Positions 38,263 through 46,869 of a stretch of DNA of 64,000 bases are shown piece after piece. Position 1 is the stretch's first letter, and every line of letters starts with the position of its first letter. The notes under the pieces were generated by a model. It saw only the letters and a list, made by a program, of their open reading frames with translations. It did not search any database and was not told the DNA's origin. The DNA lies in contig NZ_JBHRUG010000017.1 of NCBI RefSeq assembly GCF_042646605.1, forward strand, positions 310,001-374,000. The letters are read 5' to 3'. A program made the translations under genes and the position numbers. This DNA comes from Litchfieldella rifensis (lineage in GTDB: Bacteria; Pseudomonadota; Gammaproteobacteria; Pseudomonadales; Halomonadaceae).

Positions 38263-39159
38263 ATGCATTTCCCAACGCTCGAGGATGTGGTCGGCAATAC
38301 CCCCCTGGTGCGCCTGAAGCGTATCGCGGCGGGCCGCAACAATACGTTGTTGGCCAAGCTCGAAGGTAATAATCCGGCCGGTTCGGTGAAAGACCGTCCG
38401 GCCTTGTCGATGCTGGCCGAAGCGGAGGCGCGCGGGGAGATCCGTCCCGGGGATACGTTGATCGAGGCGACCTCGGGCAATACCGGCATTGCTCTGGCCA
38501 TGGCGGCGGCGATCAAGGGCTACCGCATGGTGTTGATCATGCCGGAGAGCGCTTCCAACGAGCGCAAGCAGGCCATGGCCGCCTTCGGTGCCACGTTGAT
38601 TTCCGTGACCAAGGAGCAGGGCATGGAAGGTGCCCGTGATCTGGCCGAAACCATGATCGCTCGCGGTGAAGGCAAACCGCTCAATCAATTCGCCAACCCG
38701 GACAACCCGTTGGCACATTTTCGCACCACGGGGCCCGAACTCTGGGAGCAGACCGGCGGCGCGGTGACGCACTTCGTCAGTTCCATGGGCACCACCGGCA
38801 CCATCATGGGCGTTTCGAAATACCTCAAGCAGCGTAACGAGGCGATCCAGATCGTCGGCCTGCAGCCCGAGGACGGCGCCAGCATCGCCGGCATTCGTCG
38901 CTGGCCTGCCGAGTATTTGCCCAGTATCTTCGATGCCTCGCGGGTCGATCGGGTGCTGGACATCGGCCAGCACGAGGCCGAAGAACATATGCGTCGCCTG
39001 GCGCGCGAGGAAGGCATCCTCGCCGGGGTGTCGTCCGGCGGGGCGCTGGCTGGCGCCTTGCGCATCGCCGCGGAAGTCGAGAATGCCGTGATCGTGTTCA
39101 TCGTCTGCGATCGGGGTGACCGCTATCTGTCCACCGGTCTCTTCGCTCCGGAGCTCTGA
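38263..39159 (+). CDS. cysM: Cysteine synthase B
   Basis: A 298-residue PLP enzyme making cysteine from O-acetylserine and sulfide or S-sulfocysteine from thiosulfate. The Schiff-base lysine lies in NPAGSVKDRPAL, followed by EATSGNTGIALA, SSMGTTGTIMG, and GVSSGGALAG. CysM features are the short length and the RRWPAEYLPSIFD segment. AAGGAAGG precedes the ATG. It begins cysM-rlmD-relA-mazG, a conserved order in Pseudomonas and relatives. Confidence 0.94.
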   Translation: MHFPTLEDVVGNTPLVRLKRIAAGRNNTLLAKLEGNNPAGSVKDRPALSMLAEAEARGEIRPGDTLIEATSGNTGIALAMAAAIKGYRMVLIMPESASNERKQAMAAFGATLISVTKEQGMEGARDLAETMIARGEGKPLNQFANPDNPLAHFRTTGPELWEQTGGAVTHFVSSMGTTGTIMGVSKYLKQRNEAIQIVGLQPEDGASIAGIRRWPAEYLPSIFDASRVDRVLDIGQHEAEEHMRRLAREEGILAGVSSGGALAGALRIAAEVENAVIVFIVCDRGDRYLSTGLFAPEL

Positions 39160-39160
39160 T

Positions 39161-40573
39161 ATGGCGATGTTGGGCAAGCGTCGGCCGTCGCGGTCGGCGC
39201 CAGACAAGCCACGGGTCAAGGCATCCGACCGCGCGGCATCGTCGGGCCCAGGCGTCGAGATTCTCCGGCTGGCCCATGATGGTCGCGGGGTGGCGCGTTC
39301 GGCCTGCGGCAAGACGCTGTTCGTCGATCATGCCCTGCCTGGCGAGCGTGTCGAGGTGGCGGTACACCGCTCGCGCAAGCGTTTCGACGAGGCGCATCTG
39401 CGTGATGTGCTCGCGCCTTCTCCCCAGCGTGTCGAACCGAGCTGCCAGCATTTCGGCCAGTGCGGCGGTTGCGATCTTCAGCATCTGGCGCTCGAAGGGC
39501 AGCGCGAACACAAGCGGGCGGTGCTGATCGAGCAACTGGCCAGACAGGGGATCGAGACGGGGATCGCTCCGGAATTGCTGGCGGCGAGCGGCGAAGGCTA
39601 TCGCCGTCGAGCCAGACTGGGGGTCAAGGTCGATGCGCAGGGGCAGGTGCATCTGGGCTTTCGGGCACGGCATAGCCATCACCTGGTGGACATCCACCAC
39701 TGCACCATCCTGGTTCCGGAACTGGCCCGCTTGCTCGTGCCACTGCACCGCCTGTTGGCGGGCCTCGAGGCACCGCGTCAGGTCGGTCATATCGAATTGC
39801 TCGCGAGCGAGACGGGGCCTTGCCTGGTGGTGCGCCAACTTCGCGACAACCCCGTCGACGCCGATCGCTGGCGGGCCTTTGCCGCCGATCACGAGGTGGC
39901 GCTGGGCTGGCTCGTGGGTCGTGAAACCCCGCAACTTTCCTGGCTGACCGCGATGCCGGATCTGCACTATACCTTGGTAAGTGGGGTCCATGAATTGGTA
40001 CTGGGCTTCGCGCCTGGTGATTTCCTGCAGGTCGGAGCCGAAATCAATCAGCGCCTGGTCGACACGGCGCTCGACTGGCTGATGCCCACGCACGGTGAGC
40101 GGGTTCTCGACCTGTTCGCCGGCGTCGGCAACTTCAGCCTGGCGTTGGCGGTGCAGGCTGCCGAGGTGACCGCCGTGGAGGGCAACCCGGTCATGGTGGC
40201 GCGGCTGGCCGACAACGCCCGGCGTAACGAATTGGAGCATGTCAGCGCGCGCCAGGCGGACCTCAGTCGGGAGCAGACGCTGGAAGAAATGTCGCCGAAT
40301 GGCGTCGATCTCGTGGTGCTCGACCCCCCGCGAGAGGGCGCCGAGGCCGTGTGTCACTGGCTCGCCGGGAGTGCAGTGCCCAGGATCCTCTATATCTCCT
40401 GCGATCCAGCGACCCTGGCTCGCGATGCGGCACAGCTCGTGCAGGGTGGTTACCGCATCACACGTTCGGCCGTGGCGGACATGTTTCCGCACACGGCGCA
40501 TCTGGAATCGATGCTGCTCTTCGAACGTGCTACCACGCGCGACATCAAAGGAGGGAGGCTGGAACATGGTTAA
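39161..40573 (+). CDS. rlmD: 23S rRNA (uracil-5-)-methyltransferase RlmD
   Basis: A 470-residue SAM-dependent enzyme that methylates U1939 in E. coli 23S rRNA. Seen: TRAM-like N-terminal beta domain (HDGRGVARSACGKTLFVDHA), the iron-sulfur cysteines CQHFGQCGGCDLQH and the later HHCTIL, SAM motif LDLFAGVGNFSLAL, VVLDPPREGA and the catalytic-cysteine segment ILYISCDPATLARD. The ATG at 39161 has GGAG upstream; an open frame begins earlier inside cysM. relA starts 8 bases before its stop. Confidence 0.93.
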   Translation: MAMLGKRRPSRSAPDKPRVKASDRAASSGPGVEILRLAHDGRGVARSACGKTLFVDHALPGERVEVAVHRSRKRFDEAHLRDVLAPSPQRVEPSCQHFGQCGGCDLQHLALEGQREHKRAVLIEQLARQGIETGIAPELLAASGEGYRRRARLGVKVDAQGQVHLGFRARHSHHLVDIHHCTILVPELARLLVPLHRLLAGLEAPRQVGHIELLASETGPCLVVRQLRDNPVDADRWRAFAADHEVALGWLVGRETPQLSWLTAMPDLHYTLVSGVHELVLGFAPGDFLQVGAEINQRLVDTALDWLMPTHGERVLDLFAGVGNFSLALAVQAAEVTAVEGNPVMVARLADNARRNELEHVSARQADLSREQTLEEMSPNGVDLVVLDPPREGAEAVCHWLAGSAVPRILYISCDPATLARDAAQLVQGGYRITRSAVADMFPHTAHLESMLLFERATTRDIKGGRLEHG

Positions 40574-42839
40574 GGTTCGAGAAGACCAGCCACTGACCAA
40601 TGACGGCATGGTGGATATCGATCAGTGGCTGACGCGCTTACAAGAAGACGTGACACTACGCGATGTCGATGAGATGCGTGAGGCCTGTCGTCTGGCTCAC
40701 GAGTTGGCGCGGGAGGCGGGCCGTCCTCACAAGGCCTGGTTGAGGGATGGCTCGAGCTTTCGTACGGGACTGGAGATGGCCGATATCCTTGGAGAGCTCA
40801 GGCTCGACCAGGCGTCTCTCGAAGCCGCGGTGCTGTATCGCGCCGTGCGTGAAGGGCTGATCGACATCGGGATCATCGCCAAGCGTTTCGGTGACGAGGT
40901 CGCCAGGCTGATCGATGGGGTATTGCAGATGGCAGCGATCAGCCATCAGACGCCGAGCCAGGGGCTGTCGCAGCACAACCAGCAGGACAACCTGCGCAAG
41001 ATGCTGGTGACCATGATCGACGATGTGCGTGTGGCGTTGATCAAGATCGCCGAGCGCACCTGCGCCTTGCGCCAGGTGAAGGACGCCACCCGTGAGAAAC
41101 GCCTGCGGGTAGCCCGCGAGGTGTTCGACATCTACGCCCCCCTGGCCCACCGTCTGGGGATCGGCCACCTCAAGTGGGAACTGGAGGACCTGTCCTTCCG
41201 CTACCTGCACGAGGACGACTACAAGACCATCGCCAAGCTGCTGGCCGAGAAGCGTCTCGATCGCGACCGCTATATCAATGACGTGGTGGAGACGCTCAAG
41301 GGATTGCTCGAGGCCCAGGGCATCACCCGGTACGACGTCGACGGTCGAGCCAAGCACATCTATTCGATCTGGCGCAAGATGAAGCGCAAGCGCATCGACT
41401 TCTCCCAGGTCTATGACGTGCGGGCGGTACGTATCCTGGTGCCCGAAGTCACCGATTGCTATACCGCACTGGGGATTGTGCATTCGCGCTGGCACCATGT
41501 GCCCAACGAGTTCGACGACTACATCGCCAACCCCAAGAAGAACGGCTATCAATCGCTGCACACCGCGGTACTGGGCCCCGAGAACAAGGTGCTGGAGATC
41601 CAGATTCGTACCTTCGCCATGCACGAGGAAGCCGAGCTCGGCGTCTGTGCCCACTGGCGTTACAAGGGCCACGACACCAGCGCCAAGAGTCGCAGTTACG
41701 AGGAGAAGATCGCCTGGTTGCGCCAGGTGCTCGAATGGCAGGAGGAAGTCGGCGACCTGGGCGACCTGCGCGAGGGGCTCGCCAGCGACGTGGCGCCGGA
41801 CCGCATCTATGTATTCACTCCCGATGGCCATGTGATCGACCTGCCCAGGGTCGCCACGCCCATTGACTTCGCTTACCGGGTACATACCGAGATCGGGCAT
41901 CGCTGCCGGGGCGCCAAGGTCAATGGACGCATCGTGCCGTTGACCTACAAGCTCAGGACCGGCCAGCAGGTAGAGATCCTGACCGCCACCAAGGGCGGAC
42001 CGAGTCGCGACTGGCTGAATCCGTCGCTGGGTTTCGTGCGTACTTCCCGGGCACGCTCCAAGATCCAAGTCTGGTTCAAGCAGCAAGCCCGTGACCAGAA
42101 TCTCGAGGAAGGCCGGGCGCTGTTCGACAAGGAAATGAAGCGCCTGGATATCGAGGACATCGATCTCGTGCGACTGGCCAAGTCGGTCAACTATGCGACG
42201 CCGGATGACATGTATGCGGCTTTGGGGGCCGGCGACCTGCGTATCGGTCAGGTCCTTCACCAGGCCCAGCAGCTGTTCGGGGACAGCGATGACCAGGAGC
42301 AGCTCGATCGCTTGCTTGCCAAGCCCAAGCGAACGCCGAGCAAGGATCCCAGTGACGGCATTACCGTGCTTGGCGTCGGTAACCTCAAGACCAGCATGGC
42401 CAACTGTTGTCATCCGGTGCCTGGCGATCAGATCGTCGGCTTCATTACGCAGGGTCGCGGCGTGACCATCCACCGTCAGGACTGCCCGAACATCCTGCAG
42501 TTGCGCGTCGATGAGCCCAACCGCATCGTTGACGTGGAATGGGGTGAGCGCGCCCATACCCAGTACCCGGTGGATATCGAGATCGAGGCCTGGGACCGTT
42601 CGGGGTTGCTGCGTGACGTGACCAATGTGCTCAGCCACGACAAGGTCAATGTGCTCTCGGTAAACACCCGCACTGACACCGACGATGGTATCGCGCGCAT
42701 GACGATCACCGTGGAGGTCGATGGCCTGGAGACCTTGGGACGGCTGTTCTCGCGCATCCAGCAATTGCCCAACGTGACCGACGTCAAGCGCCTGCGTAGT
42801 GGCGCCGGTAGCAAGAAGCACAAGAGGCGCCAGGCATGA
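40566..42839 (+). CDS. relA: (p)ppGpp synthetase RelA
   Basis: A 757-residue ribosome-associated stringent-response enzyme. The N-terminal hydrolase-like domain lacks the catalytic HD motif (AAVLYRAVREGLIDI where SpoT has HD), so only synthesis is expected. The synthetase domain has YDVRAVRILVPEVTDCYTALG and YIANPKKNGYQSLHTAV. TGS is around VFTPDGHVIDLPRVATPIDFAY. A cysteine/histidine zinc-like region (CCHPVPGDQIVG) and a C-terminal ACT domain follow. AAAGGAGGG precedes the ATG, which overlaps rlmD. Length matches RelA (about 745). Confidence 0.95.
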   Translation: MVKVREDQPLTNDGMVDIDQWLTRLQEDVTLRDVDEMREACRLAHELAREAGRPHKAWLRDGSSFRTGLEMADILGELRLDQASLEAAVLYRAVREGLIDIGIIAKRFGDEVARLIDGVLQMAAISHQTPSQGLSQHNQQDNLRKMLVTMIDDVRVALIKIAERTCALRQVKDATREKRLRVAREVFDIYAPLAHRLGIGHLKWELEDLSFRYLHEDDYKTIAKLLAEKRLDRDRYINDVVETLKGLLEAQGITRYDVDGRAKHIYSIWRKMKRKRIDFSQVYDVRAVRILVPEVTDCYTALGIVHSRWHHVPNEFDDYIANPKKNGYQSLHTAVLGPENKVLEIQIRTFAMHEEAELGVCAHWRYKGHDTSAKSRSYEEKIAWLRQVLEWQEEVGDLGDLREGLASDVAPDRIYVFTPDGHVIDLPRVATPIDFAYRVHTEIGHRCRGAKVNGRIVPLTYKLRTGQQVEILTATKGGPSRDWLNPSLGFVRTSRARSKIQVWFKQQARDQNLEEGRALFDKEMKRLDIEDIDLVRLAKSVNYATPDDMYAALGAGDLRIGQVLHQAQQLFGDSDDQEQLDRLLAKPKRTPSKDPSDGITVLGVGNLKTSMANCCHPVPGDQIVGFITQGRGVTIHRQDCPNILQLRVDEPNRIVDVEWGERAHTQYPVDIEIEAWDRSGLLRDVTNVLSHDKVNVLSVNTRTDTDDGIARMTITVEVDGLETLGRLFSRIQQLPNVTDVKRLRSGAGSKKHKRRQA

Positions 42840-43663
42840 GCGAACATCGCTATGATCTCGATGATCTGTTGACCCTGATGGCGGTGTTGCGCGATGAGCG
42901 GCTCGGCTGTCCCTGGGATCTCGAGCAGGATTGGGATTCCATCGTGCCGCATACTCTCGAAGAGGCTTACGAGGTAGCTGACGTCATCGAACGCCGGGCC
43001 TTCGACGAGTTGCCCGGGGAGCTCGGCGACCTGTTGTTCCAGGTGGTCTACTACTGTCAGTTCGCTGCGGAAGAGGAGCGGTTCGACTTCCATGACGTGG
43101 TGCATATCCTGACCGCCAAGATGCTGCGTCGCCATCCGCATGTGTTTCCCGATGGTACCCTGGCCACACGGCGTACCGATGCGACGGCCGCCGAGGTGGC
43201 GACATCCCAGGTGCACGGCCGCTGGGAAAGCCTCAAGGCTGAGGAGCGTGCCGAGCGTGCGGCGACCTCGGTGCTCGACGACGTGCCGCGGACGCTGCCG
43301 GCCCTGTCGCGGGCGGCCAAGCTATCCAAGCGTGCCGCCCGTGTCGGCTTCGACTGGCCAGACGCGCGCGGCGTGATCGCCAAGATCCGCGAGGAGCTCG
43401 ACGAGGTCGAGCAGGCCTTGGCGGCGGAGGACCGGGAGCAGGCGGGCGAGGAGGTCGGTGACCTGCTGTTCGCCGTGGTCAACCTGGCGCGGACCTTGAA
43501 CTCCGATCCGGAGCAGCGCTTGCGAGCCACCAATACCAAGTTCGAACGGCGCTTCCGCTACGTCGAGACCTCGCTGATCGAGGAAGGGACCTTCGGTGAG
43601 GCCAGTCTCGACGAGATGGAATATCACTGGCAGCGGGCCAAGGGCACCGAATCCAATTGCTGA
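42836..43663 (+). CDS. mazG: Nucleoside triphosphate pyrophosphohydrolase MazG
   Basis: A 275-residue all-alpha NTP pyrophosphatase with two MazG domains. The first has CPWDLEQDWDSIVPHTLEEA, EVADVIER and ELGDLLFQVVYY; the second has IREELDEVEQAL and EEVGDLLFAVVNLAR. E. coli MazG lowers (p)ppGpp precursors and cleans non-canonical nucleotides, and its place next to relA is conserved. The ATG overlaps the relA stop. Confidence 0.95.
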   Translation: MSEHRYDLDDLLTLMAVLRDERLGCPWDLEQDWDSIVPHTLEEAYEVADVIERRAFDELPGELGDLLFQVVYYCQFAAEEERFDFHDVVHILTAKMLRRHPHVFPDGTLATRRTDATAAEVATSQVHGRWESLKAEERAERAATSVLDDVPRTLPALSRAAKLSKRAARVGFDWPDARGVIAKIREELDEVEQALAAEDREQAGEEVGDLLFAVVNLARTLNSDPEQRLRATNTKFERRFRYVETSLIEEGTFGEASLDEMEYHWQRAKGTESNC

Positions 43664-43706
43664 ATACCGCAGGGCGATGTGCCCGCGGTGCCGAAGGGGG
43701 AACCCC

Positions 43707-46355
43707 ATGAGTCATGATTTGCATGAATCCCTGCGCGATAACGTGCGGGTGCTGGGCGACAGCCTCGGGCGAACCATCGCCGACGATCAGGGTGATGCCT
43801 TCGTCGACAAGATCGAGGCCATTCGCAGCTTCGCCAAGCGCGGGCGCCAGGGCGATCAGCAGGCGCGGCGCGAGCTGATCGAGTACCTGCGGCGGCTGCC
43901 TGACCGCGACCTGTTGCCGGTGACCCGTGCCTTCAACCAGTTCCTCAACCTGGCCAATATCGCCGAGCAGCACTATCGCGCACGTTTTCGGCGCGTCGAA
44001 GACTACAAGCCCGGTTCCCAGCCGGCACTCGACGAATTGCTGGCACGGGCGCAGGAAGCGGGACACCACCCGCGCAAACTGGTGGAAACGCTTGCCGGCA
44101 TGCGTGTCGAACTGGTACTCACGGCGCATCCTACCGAAGTCATCCGCCGTACCCTGATCCAGAAGTACGACGCTATCGATGATTGCCTGACGGCCATCGA
44201 AGCGTCCTCCGACTATCCGGAGAAGGCCAGTCGCGCCCATGGTCGCCTGGAAGAGCTGATCAGCCAGGCCTGGCATACCGACGAGATTCGTCACGAGCGC
44301 CCGACACCGGTGGACGAGGCCAAATGGGGCTTTGCGGTGATCGAGAATTCGCTGTGGCAGGCAGTGCCGGATTTCCACCGCGATCTCGACTCCCTGCTAC
44401 TGGAAACCGCTGGCGAACGCTTGCCGCTGGATGCCGCGCCGTTGCGTTTCGCCTCCTGGATGGGCGGCGATCGCGACGGTAATCCCAATGTCACCGCCAA
44501 GGTCACCCGTGAAGTGCTGCTGCTGGGACGCTGGATGGCTGCCGATCTCTACATGCGCGATCTCGAACAGTTGAAGGTCGAGCTGTCGATGTGGAAGGCC
44601 AACAGCGCGCTGCGGGCCGAGGTCGGGGACGAAGCCGAGCCCTACCGTGTGCTGCTCAAGCGCCTGGCGGCACGCGTCGAGGCAACCCGCGACTGGGCCA
44701 AGGCGTGTCTCGATGGTCGTCCTCACGAGGGAGGGGCGATCATCGAAAACCGCGATCAGCTCTATGCACCGCTGCTGGCCTGCTATCGGTCACTGTGCGA
44801 CGTGGGTCTCGACACCATCGCCAATGGTGTGCTGCTGGATACCCTGCGTCGGGTGGCCGTGTTCGGCGTGACGCTGACCAAGCTCGACATTCGCCAGGAA
44901 GCCAGCCGGCATGCCCAGGTCTTCGAGGAGCTGACGGACTTTCTGGGGCTCGGCCACTATCGCGAATGGGATGAATCCCAGCGCCAGGACTTCCTGCTCG
45001 CCGAACTCGAGTCGCCACGGCCGCTGATCCCGCGCCGCTGGGAGTGTTCCACCGAGACCCGGGAGGTCATCGATACCTTCCGGGTCATCGCCCGCGAGCA
45101 ACGCGAAGCGCTGGGAACCTACATCATCTCCATGGCCGCACAGCCATCCGATGTGCTGGCGGTGGCGTTGTTGATGAAGGAGGTGGGCGGCGACGTGCGC
45201 CTGCCTATCGCACCACTGTTCGAGACCCTGGACGACCTCAACCGTGCCGGCGACGTCATCGACCGCCTGCTGGCGCTGCCGGGGTATCGGCACCTGGCCG
45301 GCGACGTCCAGGAGGTGATGATCGGCTACTCGGATTCGGCCAAGGATGCCGGTCAACTGGCCGCCGCCTGGGCGCAGTACCGCGCGCAGGAAACCCTGGT
45401 GCAGGTGTGTGAGTCGCACGGCGTCGACCTGACCCTGTTCCATGGCCGCGGCGGTACCGTCGGTCGTGGTGGTGGGCCGGCACACGCGGCGATCCTGTCG
45501 CAACCCCCGGGCTCGGTGGACGGTAGCCTACGGGTCACCGAGCAGGGCGAGATGATCCGTTTCAAGTTCGGACAGCCGGATATTGCCCTGCGCTCCATGG
45601 AGATCTATACCTGTGCGGTGCTCGAGGCCACATTGCTGCCGCCGCCGGCTCCCGAGCCGGTGTGGCGCGAGGAGATGGACCGCCTGGCCGAGATCGCCCA
45701 TCGTGGCTATGTCGGTGTGGTGCGCGAGAACCCGGATTTCGTCCCCTACTTTCGCGCGGTGACGCCGGAGGGGGCGCTGGGACGCCTGCCATTGGGGTCG
45801 CGTCCCACCAAGCGGCGTCAGGATGGTGGCGTGGAGACGCTGCGCGCCATTCCCTGGATCTTCGCCTGGACCCAGACTCGATTGATGTTGCCGGCCTGGC
45901 TGGGGAGCGGCGATGCCTTCATCACGCGCCTGGAGGAGGACGGTGGCCTGGAACGGTTGCGCGAAATGCGCGGCAGGTGGCCTTTCTTCGGCACCTACCT
46001 CGACATGCTGGAGATGCTGCTGGCCAAGGGCGACGTGGATATCACCGCCTATTACGAACATCGTCTGGTCGACGAGCCGAGTCTACAGGCCTTGGGCAAG
46101 GACCTGCGCGGTCGCTTCACACGTTTGCAGAGCGTGTTGCTCGAGATCCTCGATCAGCAGGAGCTGCTGGAAGAAACGCCCTTGATTCGTCAGGCGATCG
46201 AGGTTCGCAACCCCTATATCGATCCGCTGCACGGCCTCCAGGCCGAGCTGTTGCAGCGTAATCGCGATGCCGACGGTGCCATCAGCCCTGAACTATCGCG
46301 GGCACTGATGGTGACCATGGCGGGGATAGCCGCGGGGCTGCGCAACACCGGCTAG
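43707..46355 (+). CDS. ppc: Phosphoenolpyruvate carboxylase
   Basis: An 882-residue anaplerotic enzyme making oxaloacetate from phosphoenolpyruvate and bicarbonate. Catalytic signatures: LTAHPTEVIRRTL (His), VMIGYSDSAKDAG (Lys in the family signature), FHGRGGTVGRGGGPAH and the C-terminal RNTG. Length agrees with E. coli Ppc (883). The ATG at 43707 has GAAGGGGGAA upstream; the frame stays open further upstream but would run into mazG. No terminator is obvious after it. Confidence 0.96.
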   Translation: MSHDLHESLRDNVRVLGDSLGRTIADDQGDAFVDKIEAIRSFAKRGRQGDQQARRELIEYLRRLPDRDLLPVTRAFNQFLNLANIAEQHYRARFRRVEDYKPGSQPALDELLARAQEAGHHPRKLVETLAGMRVELVLTAHPTEVIRRTLIQKYDAIDDCLTAIEASSDYPEKASRAHGRLEELISQAWHTDEIRHERPTPVDEAKWGFAVIENSLWQAVPDFHRDLDSLLLETAGERLPLDAAPLRFASWMGGDRDGNPNVTAKVTREVLLLGRWMAADLYMRDLEQLKVELSMWKANSALRAEVGDEAEPYRVLLKRLAARVEATRDWAKACLDGRPHEGGAIIENRDQLYAPLLACYRSLCDVGLDTIANGVLLDTLRRVAVFGVTLTKLDIRQEASRHAQVFEELTDFLGLGHYREWDESQRQDFLLAELESPRPLIPRRWECSTETREVIDTFRVIAREQREALGTYIISMAAQPSDVLAVALLMKEVGGDVRLPIAPLFETLDDLNRAGDVIDRLLALPGYRHLAGDVQEVMIGYSDSAKDAGQLAAAWAQYRAQETLVQVCESHGVDLTLFHGRGGTVGRGGGPAHAAILSQPPGSVDGSLRVTEQGEMIRFKFGQPDIALRSMEIYTCAVLEATLLPPPAPEPVWREEMDRLAEIAHRGYVGVVRENPDFVPYFRAVTPEGALGRLPLGSRPTKRRQDGGVETLRAIPWIFAWTQTRLMLPAWLGSGDAFITRLEEDGGLERLREMRGRWPFFGTYLDMLEMLLAKGDVDITAYYEHRLVDEPSLQALGKDLRGRFTRLQSVLLEILDQQELLEETPLIRQAIEVRNPYIDPLHGLQAELLQRNRDADGAISPELSRALMVTMAGIAAGLRNTG

Positions 46356-46424
46356 AAAGGCCAGCCGGGCCGGTGCCGTGTTGAAGGATTACTATGACGT
46401 GATGCCGCACCGACATGGCTATGT

Positions 46425-46745
46425 TCAGGCGAGGAGCAGCAATATTCCCAAGGTGGCCAGGGCCGCGGCGGAAAAAGTGCTTAGATCGCCTTCCAGGACG
46501 TCGGCGGGGCTCGTAGCGTCGAGCCAGGCCCAAGGGCTGTCGCGATGGGTAACGAGCCAGGCGGCACTGATGCCGGTGAGAGCGGCGACGCTCAACAGGG
46601 CACCGGTGCAGCTTCCCCCCAATTGGCTCAGCGGCCAGCCGAACGCCACGATCAGGATCGCCACGAGCGATGGCCGAGTGACCCCGGGAGAGGGGTGCCG
46701 TATGCCGGTCAGGTGTGAACGAAGAGGAGAGATGATAGCGATCAT
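46425..46745 (-). CDS. Small three-TM membrane protein, unrecognised
   Basis: A 106-residue frame with three hydrophobic stretches: PSLVAILIVAFGWPLSQLGG, GALLSVAALTGISAAWLVT and a C-terminal FSAAALATLGILLLLA, joined by a short polar loop with HRDSPWAWLDATSPADVLEG. This is a coherent inner-membrane profile. The ribosome site is weak. A PmrA-type direct repeat lies 44-60 bases before the start (46789-46805), which supports a regulated gene. It is on the strand opposite ppc and after the GT39 gene. No family recognised; the overlapping frame on the other strand is less convincing. Confidence 0.5.
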   Translation of the reverse strand: MIAIISPLRSHLTGIRHPSPGVTRPSLVAILIVAFGWPLSQLGGSCTGALLSVAALTGISAAWLVTHRDSPWAWLDATSPADVLEGDLSTFSAAALATLGILLLLA

Positions 46746-46788
46746 GGCGGAAGCCCGAAGGATTGGATTCCCACTCTACGGTCGCATT

Positions 46789-46805
46789 CTTAAGAAACGC
46801 TTACG
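46789..46805. promoter_or_regulatory. PmrA-type box upstream of the small membrane gene
   Basis: CTTAAG-AAACG-CTTACG is a direct repeat of YTTAAK-like hexamers with a five-base spacer, the form used by PmrA (CTTAAT-N5-CTTAAT) and QseB. Two further copies stand upstream of the two-component genes at 49692 and 49738. One mismatch in the second half-site. Confidence 0.5.
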
Positions 46806-46869
46806 CTCGTAAAAATGGTGAAGGAGTCCCTCGGCGCATGCCACGATGCCTTCAGTGCTTCTCGGAGGA

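Noticed and set aside
40656..42821. 721-codon open frame on the reverse strand across relA
   Set aside because: It lies wholly antisense to relA, whose motifs and family length are clear. Long antisense frames are common in GC-rich genes, and this one has no family motif.
46378..46812. 144-codon forward frame after ppc
   Set aside because: It overlaps the three-TM reverse frame, has no ribosome site and no domain; the reverse frame has the more protein-like hydrophobic pattern and a control site.
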